A stretch of DNA of 64,000 nt from an uncultured Chlorobiaceae bacterium (lineage in GTDB: Bacteria; Bacteroidota; Chlorobiia; Chlorobiales; Chlorobiaceae), in assembly GCA_903866255.1 (NCBI GenBank), contig CAIPMW010000009.1:1-64000 (forward strand). The letters run 5' to 3'. Position numbers and translations under genes: made by a program. This document shows positions 47,332 to 57,300 of the stretch, one piece after another; the stretch's first letter is position 1; every line of letters begins with the position of its first letter. Under the pieces are notes generated by a model. That model had not been told where the DNA came from. It worked only from the letters and a program-made list of their open reading frames with translations, and searched no databases.

Positions 47332-47591
47332 ATGACAACAGCAGAGAAAATATACCAGGCAGTGAAAAAGCTTACTGAACCAATGCTTCATGAAGTGCTG
47401 GATTTCGCGGAATTCTTAAACCAGAAAAAAAGACTAACTCATTACCTGTAAATAAGCTAAGAGAAACGGACAAGTACTTTGCTAACCCCAGGGTTTTGGA
47501 GGCTATTAAGCGTGGCAAAGCTGATATCAAAGCTGGAAGAATCACAACAATCACAGATCCCAATAATATATGGGACAGTATTCTGTCGTAA
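47332..47591 (+). pseudogene. Frameshifted DUF2281/Phd-like antitoxin
   Basis: The ATG at 47332 encodes MTTAEKIYQAVKKLTEPMLH, typical of DUF2281 antitoxins, and stops after 39 codons. The missing C-terminus (DKYFANPRVLEAIKRGKADI ... WDSILS) continues at once in another frame to a stop at 47591. A single extra A in the A7 run near 47426 would rejoin the halves. This is either a real decay event or a homopolymer sequencing error. No intact toxin gene follows. Confidence 0.75.
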
Positions 47592-47896
47592 TCTCTGAAG
47601 AGGCAGAGTCTTTGTGATTTCGGCTCGCGGTCATTATGGAGATTCGTGAGCTTGAGAGTCAATCTTCCGCACAACTCCCCCGTGAATGTTCTTCAACTGT
47701 TTTCGGAATACAGATCGGAATGGATGCTTCTTCCTTCGAATAACCACAAGATAATTTTCACCTCAGGAACTCCTCTCTTTTTTTTCTCTTCGCGACCGAT
47801 TATACTATATTCGTTTACGCATCTTTTCACCTCGTCATCCACAACACCTGTGCTATGGCTTTTTCTTGCTCGCCTGTTTCGGAATCAGTGAAGTGC
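47592..47896. other. Intergenic region before DGR target 1
   Basis: The space after the antitoxin remnant has only a short possible reading frame from 47636 (MEIRELESQSSAQ...), which could be the stub of a lost gene but is too short to name. The promoter for target 1 should lie here. No repeat or RNA was recognised. Confidence 0.45.
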
Positions 47897-50782
47897 ATGA
47901 GCCGCATAAGCAGAATGCTCTTGCTTGCTCTTGCTTTTTTGGCAGTTGCTGGCGGTGGTATCGTTGGGGCAAAAGGTGAGAGCGCAAAGCCGTCAACTGT
48001 AATGTCTACCGTTGCCACAGCAACAGCAAATCAGGAAAAAGGGGATGGGCTTGTAATGCTGAAGGATAAGGTACTGACGGGTAAAGACAAAACCGATGGG
48101 AATTTTCAAATCTTTGGTATAAGTCTGGGTATTGGAGATGTTATTGCGTTGAGTGGTGTTTTCCTGACTATAATTGGTGGAATATGGGCTTTTTTCACAA
48201 AGATTTATCCAGGTTTGAAGGAAGCCAGAACAATAAAAAAGGACAGTAAAAAGTACGCAGAGCGCTACCAATCTGCCCTTGCAAACGAACTCGACAAAAG
48301 CAATCTTCCTGCATCAAATGCTCTCGACAGCTTTTCCGTAAAACTGACCGACACCTTTGTTTCGCTCAGCCTTTCAGAGACCTGGAAGAGCGACACAAAA
48401 TTTATCCCCGATAAAAGTCAGGAACAGCCAAGAGAAAACCACCATGTTCGCACACCTGAAGAGGTGATGGGGCTGGTTTTTAAAAATTTTCCACTGATGC
48501 TTGTCATTGGTGATCCGGGTTCAGGCAAAACAACCCTGCTGAGGCATTACGCCCTGACCTGTTTGAAAAAAGATGGTAACAAGCAAGATGGTTATAAAAT
48601 GCTTGGCTTCACTGAACCAGTGATGGTCTTTTATCTGGCGTTGCGTGAACTGAAAAAGAGCGCTTCCGGCTATGAATCCCTTGCTGACAACCTCTTTGCC
48701 TGGTCTGAAGATCATCAGCTCGGAATACCAAAAGCTCTCTTTTTCAACTGGTTGCACGATCAAAAAACATTGCTATTGCTCGACGGGCTGGATGAAATCA
48801 GCAATGTTGACGACAGAATCAAGGTGTGCAAGTGGATTGACCAGACCTCTGCAGGGCTTGCGAAGGCGCGTGTTGTTGTAACTTCACGCACAACCGGATA
48901 CCGGAAGGGAGACGGGATTGAGATTGTGACTGAGCATGTGCGGGCAGACATCATGGATTTTTCGCCGGATCAGCAGGCAACATTTTTAAAGAGATGGTTT
49001 AACGCTGCATTGTTGCGCGATCATCCTCTTGATGCCGCAACTCAGCAAGAGCAGATAAAGAGTGATGCCCTTAAAAAAGCAGAGACCATTATTGCCTATT
49101 TGGCCAAAGAGGAGAACAAAAGCTTGCAGGCATTGGCTGGCGTGCCTTTGCTGTTGCAGATCATGGCAACACTCTGGAAGGATCGCCAGTATCTGCCGGG
49201 AAGCCGTGTAAAGTTATACGATGCTGCCTTGGACTACATGCTCGATTATCGTGATCGGCAAAAAAATATTGAGCCATTGCTTCCCGCTGACAAAGCAAGG
49301 AGAGTGCTGACTCCTCTCTCTCTCTGGATGCAGGAGGAGTTGAAAAAGGATGAAGCCCCCAGAGCTGAAGTGCAGGCAAGAATGCAGGAGAAGTTGCAAA
49401 CCCAGCAAAACCCCCCTTCCGCAGAGGAGTTTTGCAAAAATCTTGTCGAACGGGCAGGCTTGCTGGTGGAGTATGGCGACACAGAGTATGTGTTTCGCCA
49501 TAAATCATTCCGCGAGTTTATGGCAGGCGTTCAGCTCAAGGAAGATCGTCCTTACGAGCGCATCAACGCGCTTGTCACCCATTTTGGTGACGACTGGTGG
49601 GAAGAGCCGCTTCGATTTTTTATCGGGCAGGTGGATGACAAAGTTTTTGATCTCTTCATGCAAAAGCTCTTTGATTCACCGGTCACGGAGACATTGACAC
49701 CAAAGAAACAGGAGCTGCTTGCAACTCTTATGAAAGAGGCCCTTGAAACAAAGAGCGATGCGTTACAGGCAAAGCTGCTCGACCCTAAAACCACTCCAAA
49801 TCGGCAGCGGTATCTTATGGATTGTCTGAAAACCATTGGCACAGGGAACCGGTCAGCAATTGATGTTGTCAGCAAATTTGCAGAATCGGGAATTACGGAC
49901 AATGTTGATATCCTGCGTTATGCCGCTGAAATTACTCGAAAGCAAGTGCAGCCAGAGATGTGTTCTGATGTTGAAAAGGGAGTTTCGGGGTTAGTCATGG
50001 ACAAGCTTGGTGCGCAATACATTTTGATCAGGGGAGGAACCTTCAGATTCTCCTTGACGAAGCAGAAGGAAACTGTTCCAGACCTCTACGTTGCAAAATA
50101 CACGGTGACCAATCAGCACTATCGTCGGTTTATCAGCTATCTGGAGTCTCAAGAGAAAGAGCTTGAACGTATTGTCTCTGTCAAAGAGTATAAAGAGCGC
50201 TTGAATGCAACGGCAAAAGGTATAAAGGGATTTGGCGACTTTCTTCAGCAAGGGAAAGAGTTGGCGACCATTTTTCGCTCAGGCTATGATAACAACAAAA
50301 AATTCAACAAGGATGAGCAGCCAGTTGCCTGGGTAAGCTGGTATGGTGCGAGTGCTTATTGCCTCTGGCTTTCATTGCTGGATGGTAATGCTCTTTATCG
50401 CTTGCCCACAGAAAAGGAGTGGGAGTATGCCGCAGGTGGAAGTGAGAGCAGAACCTATCCGTGGGGTGAGGAAGAGCCGTCACCGAACCGTGCCAATTTC
50501 AATGAAAATGAAGGGACTACCACACCCGCAGGTCGTTATCCTGATGGGGTGACACCGGAGGGGCTGTATGATATGGCTGGTAACGTGTGGGAGTGGATGG
50601 AAGATTTTTATGATAAAGATAAAGACTGGCGTTCAATACGGGGCGGCGCGTATTATGAGAGTAATGCTGATGCTCTGCGCTGCTCCTCCCGGTTCGTCGA
50701 CTTTCCGAGGTACCTCATCGACAGTGTGGGTTTTCGAGTGATTCGTTCCAGTCTTTTTCTTCCTGAAAATCTGATCCCCTGA
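47897..50782 (+). CDS. DGR target protein 1: membrane-anchored NACHT NTPase with FGE/C-type-lectin domain
   Basis: This receptor-like protein has about 961 residues from the ATG at 47897; the track start at 47855 lacks a ribosome-binding site and masks a clean signal sequence. A signal or anchor segment (MLLLALAFLAVAGGGIVGA) and a second membrane segment near residue 100 come first. A NACHT-type NTPase follows with Walker A VIGDPGSGKTTLLRHYA and Walker B LLLLDGLDEIS, then helical modules. The last 270 residues form a formylglycine-generating-enzyme-like C-type-lectin domain (YILIRGGTF, RLPTEKEWEYAAGG, GLYDMAGNVWEWMEDF). Its end carries the variable repeat VR1, matched by the template repeat at 58 kb. 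A diversified sensor is the likely role. Confidence 0.88.
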   Translation: MSRISRMLLLALAFLAVAGGGIVGAKGESAKPSTVMSTVATATANQEKGDGLVMLKDKVLTGKDKTDGNFQIFGISLGIGDVIALSGVFLTIIGGIWAFFTKIYPGLKEARTIKKDSKKYAERYQSALANELDKSNLPASNALDSFSVKLTDTFVSLSLSETWKSDTKFIPDKSQEQPRENHHVRTPEEVMGLVFKNFPLMLVIGDPGSGKTTLLRHYALTCLKKDGNKQDGYKMLGFTEPVMVFYLALRELKKSASGYESLADNLFAWSEDHQLGIPKALFFNWLHDQKTLLLLDGLDEISNVDDRIKVCKWIDQTSAGLAKARVVVTSRTTGYRKGDGIEIVTEHVRADIMDFSPDQQATFLKRWFNAALLRDHPLDAATQQEQIKSDALKKAETIIAYLAKEENKSLQALAGVPLLLQIMATLWKDRQYLPGSRVKLYDAALDYMLDYRDRQKNIEPLLPADKARRVLTPLSLWMQEELKKDEAPRAEVQARMQEKLQTQQNPPSAEEFCKNLVERAGLLVEYGDTEYVFRHKSFREFMAGVQLKEDRPYERINALVTHFGDDWWEEPLRFFIGQVDDKVFDLFMQKLFDSPVTETLTPKKQELLATLMKEALETKSDALQAKLLDPKTTPNRQRYLMDCLKTIGTGNRSAIDVVSKFAESGITDNVDILRYAAEITRKQVQPEMCSDVEKGVSGLVMDKLGAQYILIRGGTFRFSLTKQKETVPDLYVAKYTVTNQHYRRFISYLESQEKELERIVSVKEYKERLNATAKGIKGFGDFLQQGKELATIFRSGYDNNKKFNKDEQPVAWVSWYGASAYCLWLSLLDGNALYRLPTEKEWEYAAGGSESRTYPWGEEEPSPNRANFNENEGTTTPAGRYPDGVTPEGLYDMAGNVWEWMEDFYDKDKDWRSIRGGAYYESNADALRCSSRFVDFPRYLIDSVGFRVIRSSLFLPENLIP
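50654..50753 (+). repeat. DGR variable repeat VR1
   Basis: This 3' end of target 1 aligns without gaps to the template repeat. In the 88-bp core (50666-50753) it differs at 14 sites, all opposite TR adenines. The first 12 bp also contain two differences opposite TR cytosines, so the true 5' edge may be 50666. The 3' invariant part GTGGGTTTTCGAGTGATTCG is shared by TR and both VRs. Confidence 0.93.
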
Positions 50783-50944
50783 TATCTGGAACTCTGAAAA
50801 AAGAAGCTCACTCGACAAAGAAGAACCAACATGGGGAGGCTAGAAATTTTTTTTGCGGGAAGGTTATGCAGGTCAGGCTGATACTCATAATCTGTTATTC
50901 TGTGCCGGTTGTCTCTTCTTCTTGTTGGCGTTTTCGGAAAAGAT

Positions 50945-50971
50945 GCCGAGCTGGTGCTCGGCGTTCCCAGG
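50945..50971 (-). repeat. Palindromic GC-rich repeat, left of hipBA
   Basis: The stem GCCGAGC-TGGT-GCTCGGC is followed by GTTCCCAGG. Read on the minus strand it matches the element at 52835-52862 (CCTGGGAGCGCCGAGCTCC), so the two copies bracket hipBA in opposite orientation. It looks like a REP/MITE-type element. Confidence 0.65.
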
Positions 50972-51067
50972 GGTGTGGTCGGAACGGGCTGTACCTCTTT
51001 GCGCTTTTGGCTGCTCTTTTCTATATTCGGTTATAAAAAAGTGGTAATAGAATTTAAAAGTTTATAT

Positions 51068-51412
51068 ATGACCGGTTCTGTCGAAAAGGCGCCGATGCCA
51101 TTGCCGGTTAAGCGGGCCGTCATGAAGTTTGGCAGGGATTTGTCGCTGGCGAGACGCAGGCGGCGCTTTTCGCAGCAGTCGATGGCTGAGCGGATTGGTA
51201 TTTCGGTTTCAAGCCTGAGGCGACTGGAAAAAGGTGATCCAACGTTGAGCTGGGGTACCATTGCACGCGCCATGTATGTGCTTGGTGAAATCGAGAAGCT
51301 CAATCAACTGCTCGACACGGCAAACGATGATATAGGGCTTGTGCTGATGGATGAGCAGTTGCCCCGGCGCATTCGCTCCCGAAAACCCTCACCGGAGTCT
51401 GGTGCGCTATGA
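51068..51412 (+). CDS. hipB: HipB-like XRE-family antitoxin/regulator
   Basis: This 114-residue protein has an XRE helix-turn-helix (LSLARRRRRFSQQSMAERIG and ISVSSLRRLEKGDPTLSWG, residues ~25-80) and a tail ending RRIRSRKPSPESGAL. HipB-type antitoxins bind HipA and repress the operon. The ATG at 51068 is chosen because the ORF upstream to 50909 runs through the palindromic repeat. The stop overlaps the hipA start (ATGA), giving translational coupling. Confidence 0.85.
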   Translation: MTGSVEKAPMPLPVKRAVMKFGRDLSLARRRRRFSQQSMAERIGISVSSLRRLEKGDPTLSWGTIARAMYVLGEIEKLNQLLDTANDDIGLVLMDEQLPRRIRSRKPSPESGAL

Positions 51413-52716
51413 GCCGGGCGATGCAGCGAGGCGCTACCGTTTGCCTTGGTGAAGGCGGTGTGGTTGTTGGTCAGCTTGCCTATTCCCGCAGTGGAGTGCG
51501 TGAGAACTCTTCGTTTGTCTATAGCCAGCAGTGGCTTCAGTCGATAGAGCGCTTTTCAATCTCTCCGGATCTTGCATTGACAGAGACGTATCAGTACCGT
51601 AAGGCCGCTTCAGCAAATGACTCCGTTTTTCATTTTGCCATTGCCGATACGGCACCAGATGGCTGGGGTTGCCGTGTCATTGCACGTGACCATGCAAAGC
51701 GTCGTAACGCGCATAAGGCACAAGGTGCTGAGCAGCCTTTTGCTCCTCTTACGTCATGGGACTATCTGGTTGGTGTGGATGATTTCAGTCGGGTTGGCGC
51801 CCTGCGTTTGCGTGATGAAACGGGAAACTATCTGCGAACCATTGAGAGTGGTGATCGCGCAACGCCACCCTTGCTGGAGCTGGGTTCTCTGCTTGGGGCA
51901 AGCCATGCCGTTGAGCAGGGGAGAGAGACGGAAGCCGATCTTCGTTACCTTCGTGGCAGGGGAACCTCACTTGGCGGGCTACGTCCAAAATGTTCTGTTC
52001 TTGATGACGATGGGCAGTTGGCCATCGGGAAGTTTCCAAGCGTCAAAGATCAGCGCAGTGTGACAAAAGGTGAAGTCTTGGCCTTGCGTCTTGCTGTCGT
52101 TGCCGGTATTGATGCCGCCCAGGCTCGTATTGTCTATGCCGAAAACTCTCCAGTGGCTGTCGTGCGTCGTTTTGATCGCACGTTTGAGGGTGCTCGTATT
52201 CCTTATCTTTCGGCAGCATCGCTCCTTCAGGCACGCAGGGATGATGAACGAGCATACAGCGAGATAGCCGAGCGTCTCATCGCCACCAGTGCAGATCCAA
52301 AGCACGATCTGTCAGAGCTGTGGCGTCGTATCGTTTTCAACCTGCTCATCACCAATGTGGATGATCATCTGCACAATCATGGCTTTCTGCATGTCGGCCA
52401 CGGCCAGTGGCGGCTTGCGCCCGCCTTTGATCTTAATCCATTCCCCGATAAGGAGCAGGAGCTTAAAACCTGGCTGACGGAGGAGACCGGCCCCGTCTCC
52501 TCCATCAAAGAGGTGGTGCGTGTTGCCGGGCAGTTCTGGCTCGAAAGAGAGCAAGCGCTCGAAATCCTTCGACAGGTCTGTAACGCTGTTGAGAACTGGC
52601 GCGTTCTGGCTCTCACTCCGGCAGTCGGCATGGAGCCTCATGAGCTGAACGATTTTGCTCCAGCCTTTGAGCATGAACAGATGAAGCTGGCCAAGAGTAT
52701 GCTCAGGCATGGTTAA
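51409..52716 (+). CDS. hipA: HipA-like serine/threonine kinase toxin
   Basis: This 435-residue HipA-family kinase has an N-terminal subdomain (VGQLAYSRSGVRENSSFVYS), the GTSLGGLRPKC glycine-rich loop, a VVRRFDR segment and the catalytic loop TNVDDHLHNHGFLH. HipA kinases phosphorylate targets such as glutamyl-tRNA synthetase and slow growth; HipB neutralises them. The gene looks intact. It lies with hipB between the two DGR target genes, bracketed by GC-rich palindromes, which suggests separate acquisition. Confidence 0.9.
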   Translation: MSRAMQRGATVCLGEGGVVVGQLAYSRSGVRENSSFVYSQQWLQSIERFSISPDLALTETYQYRKAASANDSVFHFAIADTAPDGWGCRVIARDHAKRRNAHKAQGAEQPFAPLTSWDYLVGVDDFSRVGALRLRDETGNYLRTIESGDRATPPLLELGSLLGASHAVEQGRETEADLRYLRGRGTSLGGLRPKCSVLDDDGQLAIGKFPSVKDQRSVTKGEVLALRLAVVAGIDAAQARIVYAENSPVAVVRRFDRTFEGARIPYLSAASLLQARRDDERAYSEIAERLIATSADPKHDLSELWRRIVFNLLITNVDDHLHNHGFLHVGHGQWRLAPAFDLNPFPDKEQELKTWLTEETGPVSSIKEVVRVAGQFWLEREQALEILRQVCNAVENWRVLALTPAVGMEPHELNDFAPAFEHEQMKLAKSMLRHG

Positions 52717-53109
52717 GTGGGGAATGAGTAGAACTCATGAAAAAATTGCTCCTGATTTGAAAATTATAGTGCTGCAGGATACTGATGGAGTCGATGCCGA
52801 TACCCGGGAACGCCGATACCTGGGAACGCCGATACCTGGGAGCGCCGAGCTCCAGCTCGGCAGAAAACGAGGATAATGTGCTGAACCGATCGCCAGCAAA
52901 GCCTGAACTCACACAGCAAAGCCTCTCATGCTGCTCTGTTCCACTTGCGTATGGGGAAAATTTTTTTACTGTATTGCCGGTTGTTTTGTACCGGTGTTGG
53001 ATGGGGTGCCGCGATGATGGTGTTGTGGGTTGAATTATACCGTAATCATTGTATAGTTATGTATAAATAGGTATAATCAAATATAATTTCCAATAAATCA
53101 GGATTGTCG
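52717..53109. other. Intergenic region with 16-bp tandem repeats
   Basis: This 393-bp stretch without a gene holds three tandem 16-bp repeats and a palindrome (52796-52861). An AT-rich promoter-like stretch (TATAATCAAATATAAT) lies just before the AAA ATPase start. Nothing else was recognised. Confidence 0.55.
52796..52861 (+). repeat. Three 16-bp direct repeats plus palindrome, right of hipBA
   Basis: The unit GCCGATACCTGGGAAC occurs three times head to tail (52796-52811, 52812-52827, 52828-52843, with one or two changes). It is followed by the palindrome GCCGAGCTCCAGCTCGGC. The palindrome and the CCTGGGA(A/G)CGC flank recur inverted at 50945. This is a REP-like cluster rather than CRISPR, since no spacers separate the units. 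Confidence 0.8.
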
Positions 53110-54297
53110 ATGGATGCTATCAGAAATCCCTTCTCTCCCGGTGCTGGCTCTCCTCCTCCGGAACTTGCAGGACGTGATGCCATTCTGGAGCTTGCCAATG
53201 TGCTTTTCGGACGGGTGCGCCTAAAACGCTCCGAAAAGAGCATGATGATGACAGGGCTGCGAGGTGTGGGCAAAACGGTTCTGCTCAATGAGATGGAGCG
53301 TATGGCTCTCCATGATGGATATCGAACTCTTTTTCTTGAAGCGCAGGAGAACAAGTCATTGGTGTTGCTCCTTGTGCCGCAGTTGCGCAAGCTTCTTTTC
53401 GATCTGGACAGGGTTGCTGGCGGTGGCGAAAAGGTTCGTCGTGCTCTTGCTGTGCTGAAAAGCTTCATTGGCGGCGTGAGGGTATCGCTTGGGGATGTTG
53501 AGATTGGTCTGGATATTGATCCCGAAAAGGGGAGTGCTGACAGTGGAGACCTGGAGGTCGATCTTTCGAGCCTTTTTGTTGCTGTGGGAGAAGCTGCCGA
53601 GGAACGCAAGAGCGCCGTGACCATTCTGATTGATGAAATTCAGTACCTCTCTTCATCAGAGCTGAATGCCATCATTATGGCCATGCACAAAATGCAGCAA
53701 CGCCAACTGCCCGTTGTGCTGGTTGCTGCAGGTCTGCCAATTTTGCCGGGGCTTGCCGGTGAAGCAAAGTCCTATGCAGAACGGCTCTTCAATTTCCCCG
53801 ACATCGGTGCGCTCAACGAGCAGGATTCAGCCAAAGCGCTTCAGGAACCTGTGTGTGAGGCCGGAGTCTCATTTGAGAGTGAAGCCCTCCACGAAATTTT
53901 TCGCCTGACCAAAGGGTATCCCTATTTTCTTCAGGAGTGGGGGTATCAGGTGTGGAACCAGGCCGAAAGTTCACCCATTACCTTGTCGGTTGTCGAGAAA
54001 ACAACCAGACTTGTCGTCAACCGTCTGGATGAAAATTTCTTTCGGGTGCGCTTTAACCGACTTACCGATCGTGAAAAAAAGTACCTGCGGGCAATGGCCG
54101 AGCTTGGCCCCGGCCCCTGTCGCAGCGCCGACATTTCCACGGCACTCGGTGTTGACATTACAGCGCTCAGCTCCGTGCGCTCAGGGTTGATTAAAAAGGG
54201 AATGATCTACAGCCCTTCGCATGGCGTGATGGCCTTCACGGTGCCTCTTTTCGATGAGTTCATGCGCAGGGCTATGCCGGAGGTGGATGGGGAGTGA
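53110..54297 (+). CDS. AAA ATPase with winged-helix C-terminus (Cdc6/Orc1-like)
   Basis: This 395-residue ATPase has Walker A GLRGVGKTVLLNEM near residue 52, Walker B VTILIDEIQYLSS near 175 and sensor-type motifs. A C-terminal winged helix follows (LTDREKKYLRAMAELGPGPC then SADISTALGVDITALSSVRS). This Cdc6/Orc1-like architecture occurs in bacterial mobile and defence regions, often as a solitary ATP-binding protein of unknown function. The ATG at 53110 is preferred to the TTG at 53104. It lies 63 bp before target 2 on the same strand and may be cotranscribed with it. Confidence 0.8.
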   Translation: MDAIRNPFSPGAGSPPPELAGRDAILELANVLFGRVRLKRSEKSMMMTGLRGVGKTVLLNEMERMALHDGYRTLFLEAQENKSLVLLLVPQLRKLLFDLDRVAGGGEKVRRALAVLKSFIGGVRVSLGDVEIGLDIDPEKGSADSGDLEVDLSSLFVAVGEAAEERKSAVTILIDEIQYLSSSELNAIIMAMHKMQQRQLPVVLVAAGLPILPGLAGEAKSYAERLFNFPDIGALNEQDSAKALQEPVCEAGVSFESEALHEIFRLTKGYPYFLQEWGYQVWNQAESSPITLSVVEKTTRLVVNRLDENFFRVRFNRLTDREKKYLRAMAELGPGPCRSADISTALGVDITALSSVRSGLIKKGMIYSPSHGVMAFTVPLFDEFMRRAMPEVDGE

Positions 54298-54360
54298 TGG
54301 TAACGGTGTCAACTCCCTGTGTGTTCAAATATTGATCAATACATTGATTTATAATTTGTT

Positions 54361-57300
54361 ATGAAATCAAATGCACAATACGTACACCCTGAATTTCCGC
54401 CCGATGAGCTGCTGATTTTTATCGGGCACAGCGACGATGCGTCGGCTGAAGTTGAGGCTGTAATGTCGTTGAGATTGGAGATTGAGAAGATGTTCAGGGA
54501 ATTTCTGAAAGTTAATTTGCATCGTTCGCGTTTTCGTCGGTGGAATTTCTGGGCATGGGGTAAAGATGCATTAACCATCACTGGTGGTCAGGACGCGGTT
54601 GTGAAACACGCTCTTGACCACGCACGAGTTGCCATTTTTATTTTTAAAGAACGAGTAGGAAAAGTTACCTGGCAGGAGCTGGAACAGGTAAGAGAGCGAA
54701 GTCGTGAGCAGCACCTGCATATCCTGGCATTGTTTCCAGAGGAGAAGCCTTACCAGGGCAAGTTTCCCAATGCACAGGCCAAACTTCAGGCTTCCCGCGA
54801 TTGGACGGCATTACTGGAACGTCAGGAGGAGTTGACAAGTGATTGGACAAGTACTGATTCGTGTTCAGTGACACCATGCCCAACCTATCAGAGTATTGAA
54901 GAGCTGAAAAATATTGTGCGTGACAAAGTGCGGGTTGCGATGGCAGATATTCTCGCTGTAGAGTCTCCAATACTTCGTCCAACTCCTTTGCCGCAGGTGA
55001 ATACCGCTTCCGACTTTCTCCGCCTCTACCAGGCTACACTGATGCGGCAGCTTGGTAACATAACGCTCACGGGTTCGCCAGCGCTGGAGCATTTTGCCAC
55101 CAGGCTTTCTGACACGTTTGTGTCGCTCAGTCTTTCTGGTTCGGTGCGTTCTGAAACACGCTTCTGCAAGGGAGTTGAGCAGTGCGAAGTAATGATTGAT
55201 GCGCAAAGCAGAACGCCTGAAAAGGTTATGAGTATTGTGTTTCAGCAGCATCCTTTGCTGTTGATTATCGGTGATCCGGGTTCTGGGAAAACCACACTTC
55301 TGAAGCATTATGCGCTTTCTTGCCTCAATGAACAACGCTATGGTGACTTTGGCTTCAGTGAACCCGTGAACGTTTTTTTTCTGCCGTTGCGTGAGCTGAA
55401 CATAGGCGATGGCAGCGATATTTCGCTTGCGGATAACCTTGCAGCATGGGCGAAAAAACAGTTTCTCGCCATTGATGCAGCACATTTTTCCGATTGGCTT
55501 GACCAACCATCAACGTTGGTGCTGCTTGATGGGTTGGATGAAATCAGCGATAAGGAGGATCGGATAGCGGTTTGCAAGTGGATTGACAGCACGGTTGGGC
55601 GCTTCACCAAGGCAAAGTTTGTGGTGACGTCTCGGAGCACGGGTTACCGCAAAGGTGATGGCATTGAAATTGAGGCTGATCATTTGCGGGCGGACATTAT
55701 GGATTTTTCTCCACAACGGCAGGCGGAGTTTTTGCACCGCTGGTTCAAGGCTGCTTTTTGTGGTGAGATTCCACCTGCTGGCGATCAAGAAGCATGGCGA
55801 ACGGAGCAGGAACAGAAGGCCACCAAAAAAGCCGATGCCATTCTTGCATTTCTTGCGTTGGAGAAAAATCGCGGTTTGCGCCCTCTGGCGGGTGTGCCGC
55901 TCTTGTTGCAGATTATGGCGATGCTCTGGAAAGAGCGTGAGTATTTACCTGGTAGTCGCCTTGAGCTGTACGATGCGGCGTTGAACTATCTCCTTGATTA
56001 TCGCGACCGTCGTCGTGGTCTTTATCCAAAACTTTCCGCACAGGATGCGCGCAGGGTGCTCTCTCCTGTTTCGCTTATTATGCAGGAGGAGTTGAAAAAA
56101 GATGAGATTGATCGTTTAGAGATGCAGCAGCAGATGCAGGGGCAGCTCGACACCCTGTATAACTCTTTGCCAGCCTCCGATTTTTGCCGGAACCTTGTTG
56201 ACCGTGCAGGATTGCTGGTTGAGTACGGCGAAAAGGAGTATCTCTTCCGCCATAAATCATTCCGCGAGTATATGGCGGGCATTCAGTTGCTCAAAAATAT
56301 TCACAAACAAGACTCTCTCAACAAGCTGGTGAGCCATTTCGGCGACGACTGGTGGACAGAGGTGTTCCGCTTTTTCATCGGTCATGTTGAGGATGCAGAG
56401 CTGTTCGACAGTTTCATGCAGAGGCTTTTCGATTCGCCGGTGACGGAAGAGTTGACTCAAAAGCAGCAGGATTTGCTGATTGCTCTCGTAGAGGAGGCAC
56501 CACAGCGGAAGATTGATGCCCTGCGCACGAAGCTGCTTGATCCGGCAACCACGGCAAACCGGCAGCGCTACCTGCTGGAGTGCCTGAAAAATATCGGGAA
56601 GCCGGAGGCAATTGCGGCACTATTGGAGTTCAAACAGTCGGGGTTGACGAAAGAGCAGCAGTTGGTCAAAGAGGTGAAATATGACAAACTCGGCGCTGAG
56701 TACATCTTCATCAAGGGCGGGACGTTCCCTTACTCCCTCACTAAAAAGCGGGAAACCGTGAAGGAGATGTACGTTGCAAAATTCACAGTGACCAATCAGC
56801 TCTTCAGGCGCTTTATCAGCTATCTGGATGCTCAAGAGCCCGAATTAGCAGAGAGGGTTCCACTCAAAACGTACGAGGAGCGCTTGCAAGAACTGGGAGC
56901 GGGCATCAAGGGATTCGGTGACTATTTAAAAGAAGAGCCTTCACTGGCGAAGCGTTTTGTTTCTTATACGGACACCAATAAACAATTTAACAAGGATGAC
57001 CAACCGGTGGCAGGGGTGAACTGGTATGCCGCCCGAGCGTATTGCCTCTGGTTATCATTGCTTGAGAGCGATGGTGCTCTCTATCGGTTGCCGACTGAGG
57101 TGGAGTGGGAATATGCCGCAGCAGGAGAAGAGGGCAGACCCTGGCCGTGGTCAAAAGAGAAAGGTGAACCAAATAAAACATTGGCTAATTATAATAATCA
57201 TGAAGGTGCCCCGACATCTGCCGGGCGTTACCCAGAAGGCACTACACCGGAAGGGTTGCATGATATGGCAGGCAATGTGTGGGAGTGGACGGATGACTTT

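Noticed and set aside
47172-47378. 68-codon plus-strand ORF upstream of the antitoxin remnant
   Set aside because: It overlaps the antitoxin start in another frame and has no family resemblance or clear ribosome-binding site.
52796-52861. Possible CRISPR array
   Set aside because: The 16-bp units are directly adjacent with no spacers and no cas genes are nearby. It is a short tandem repeat beside a palindrome.
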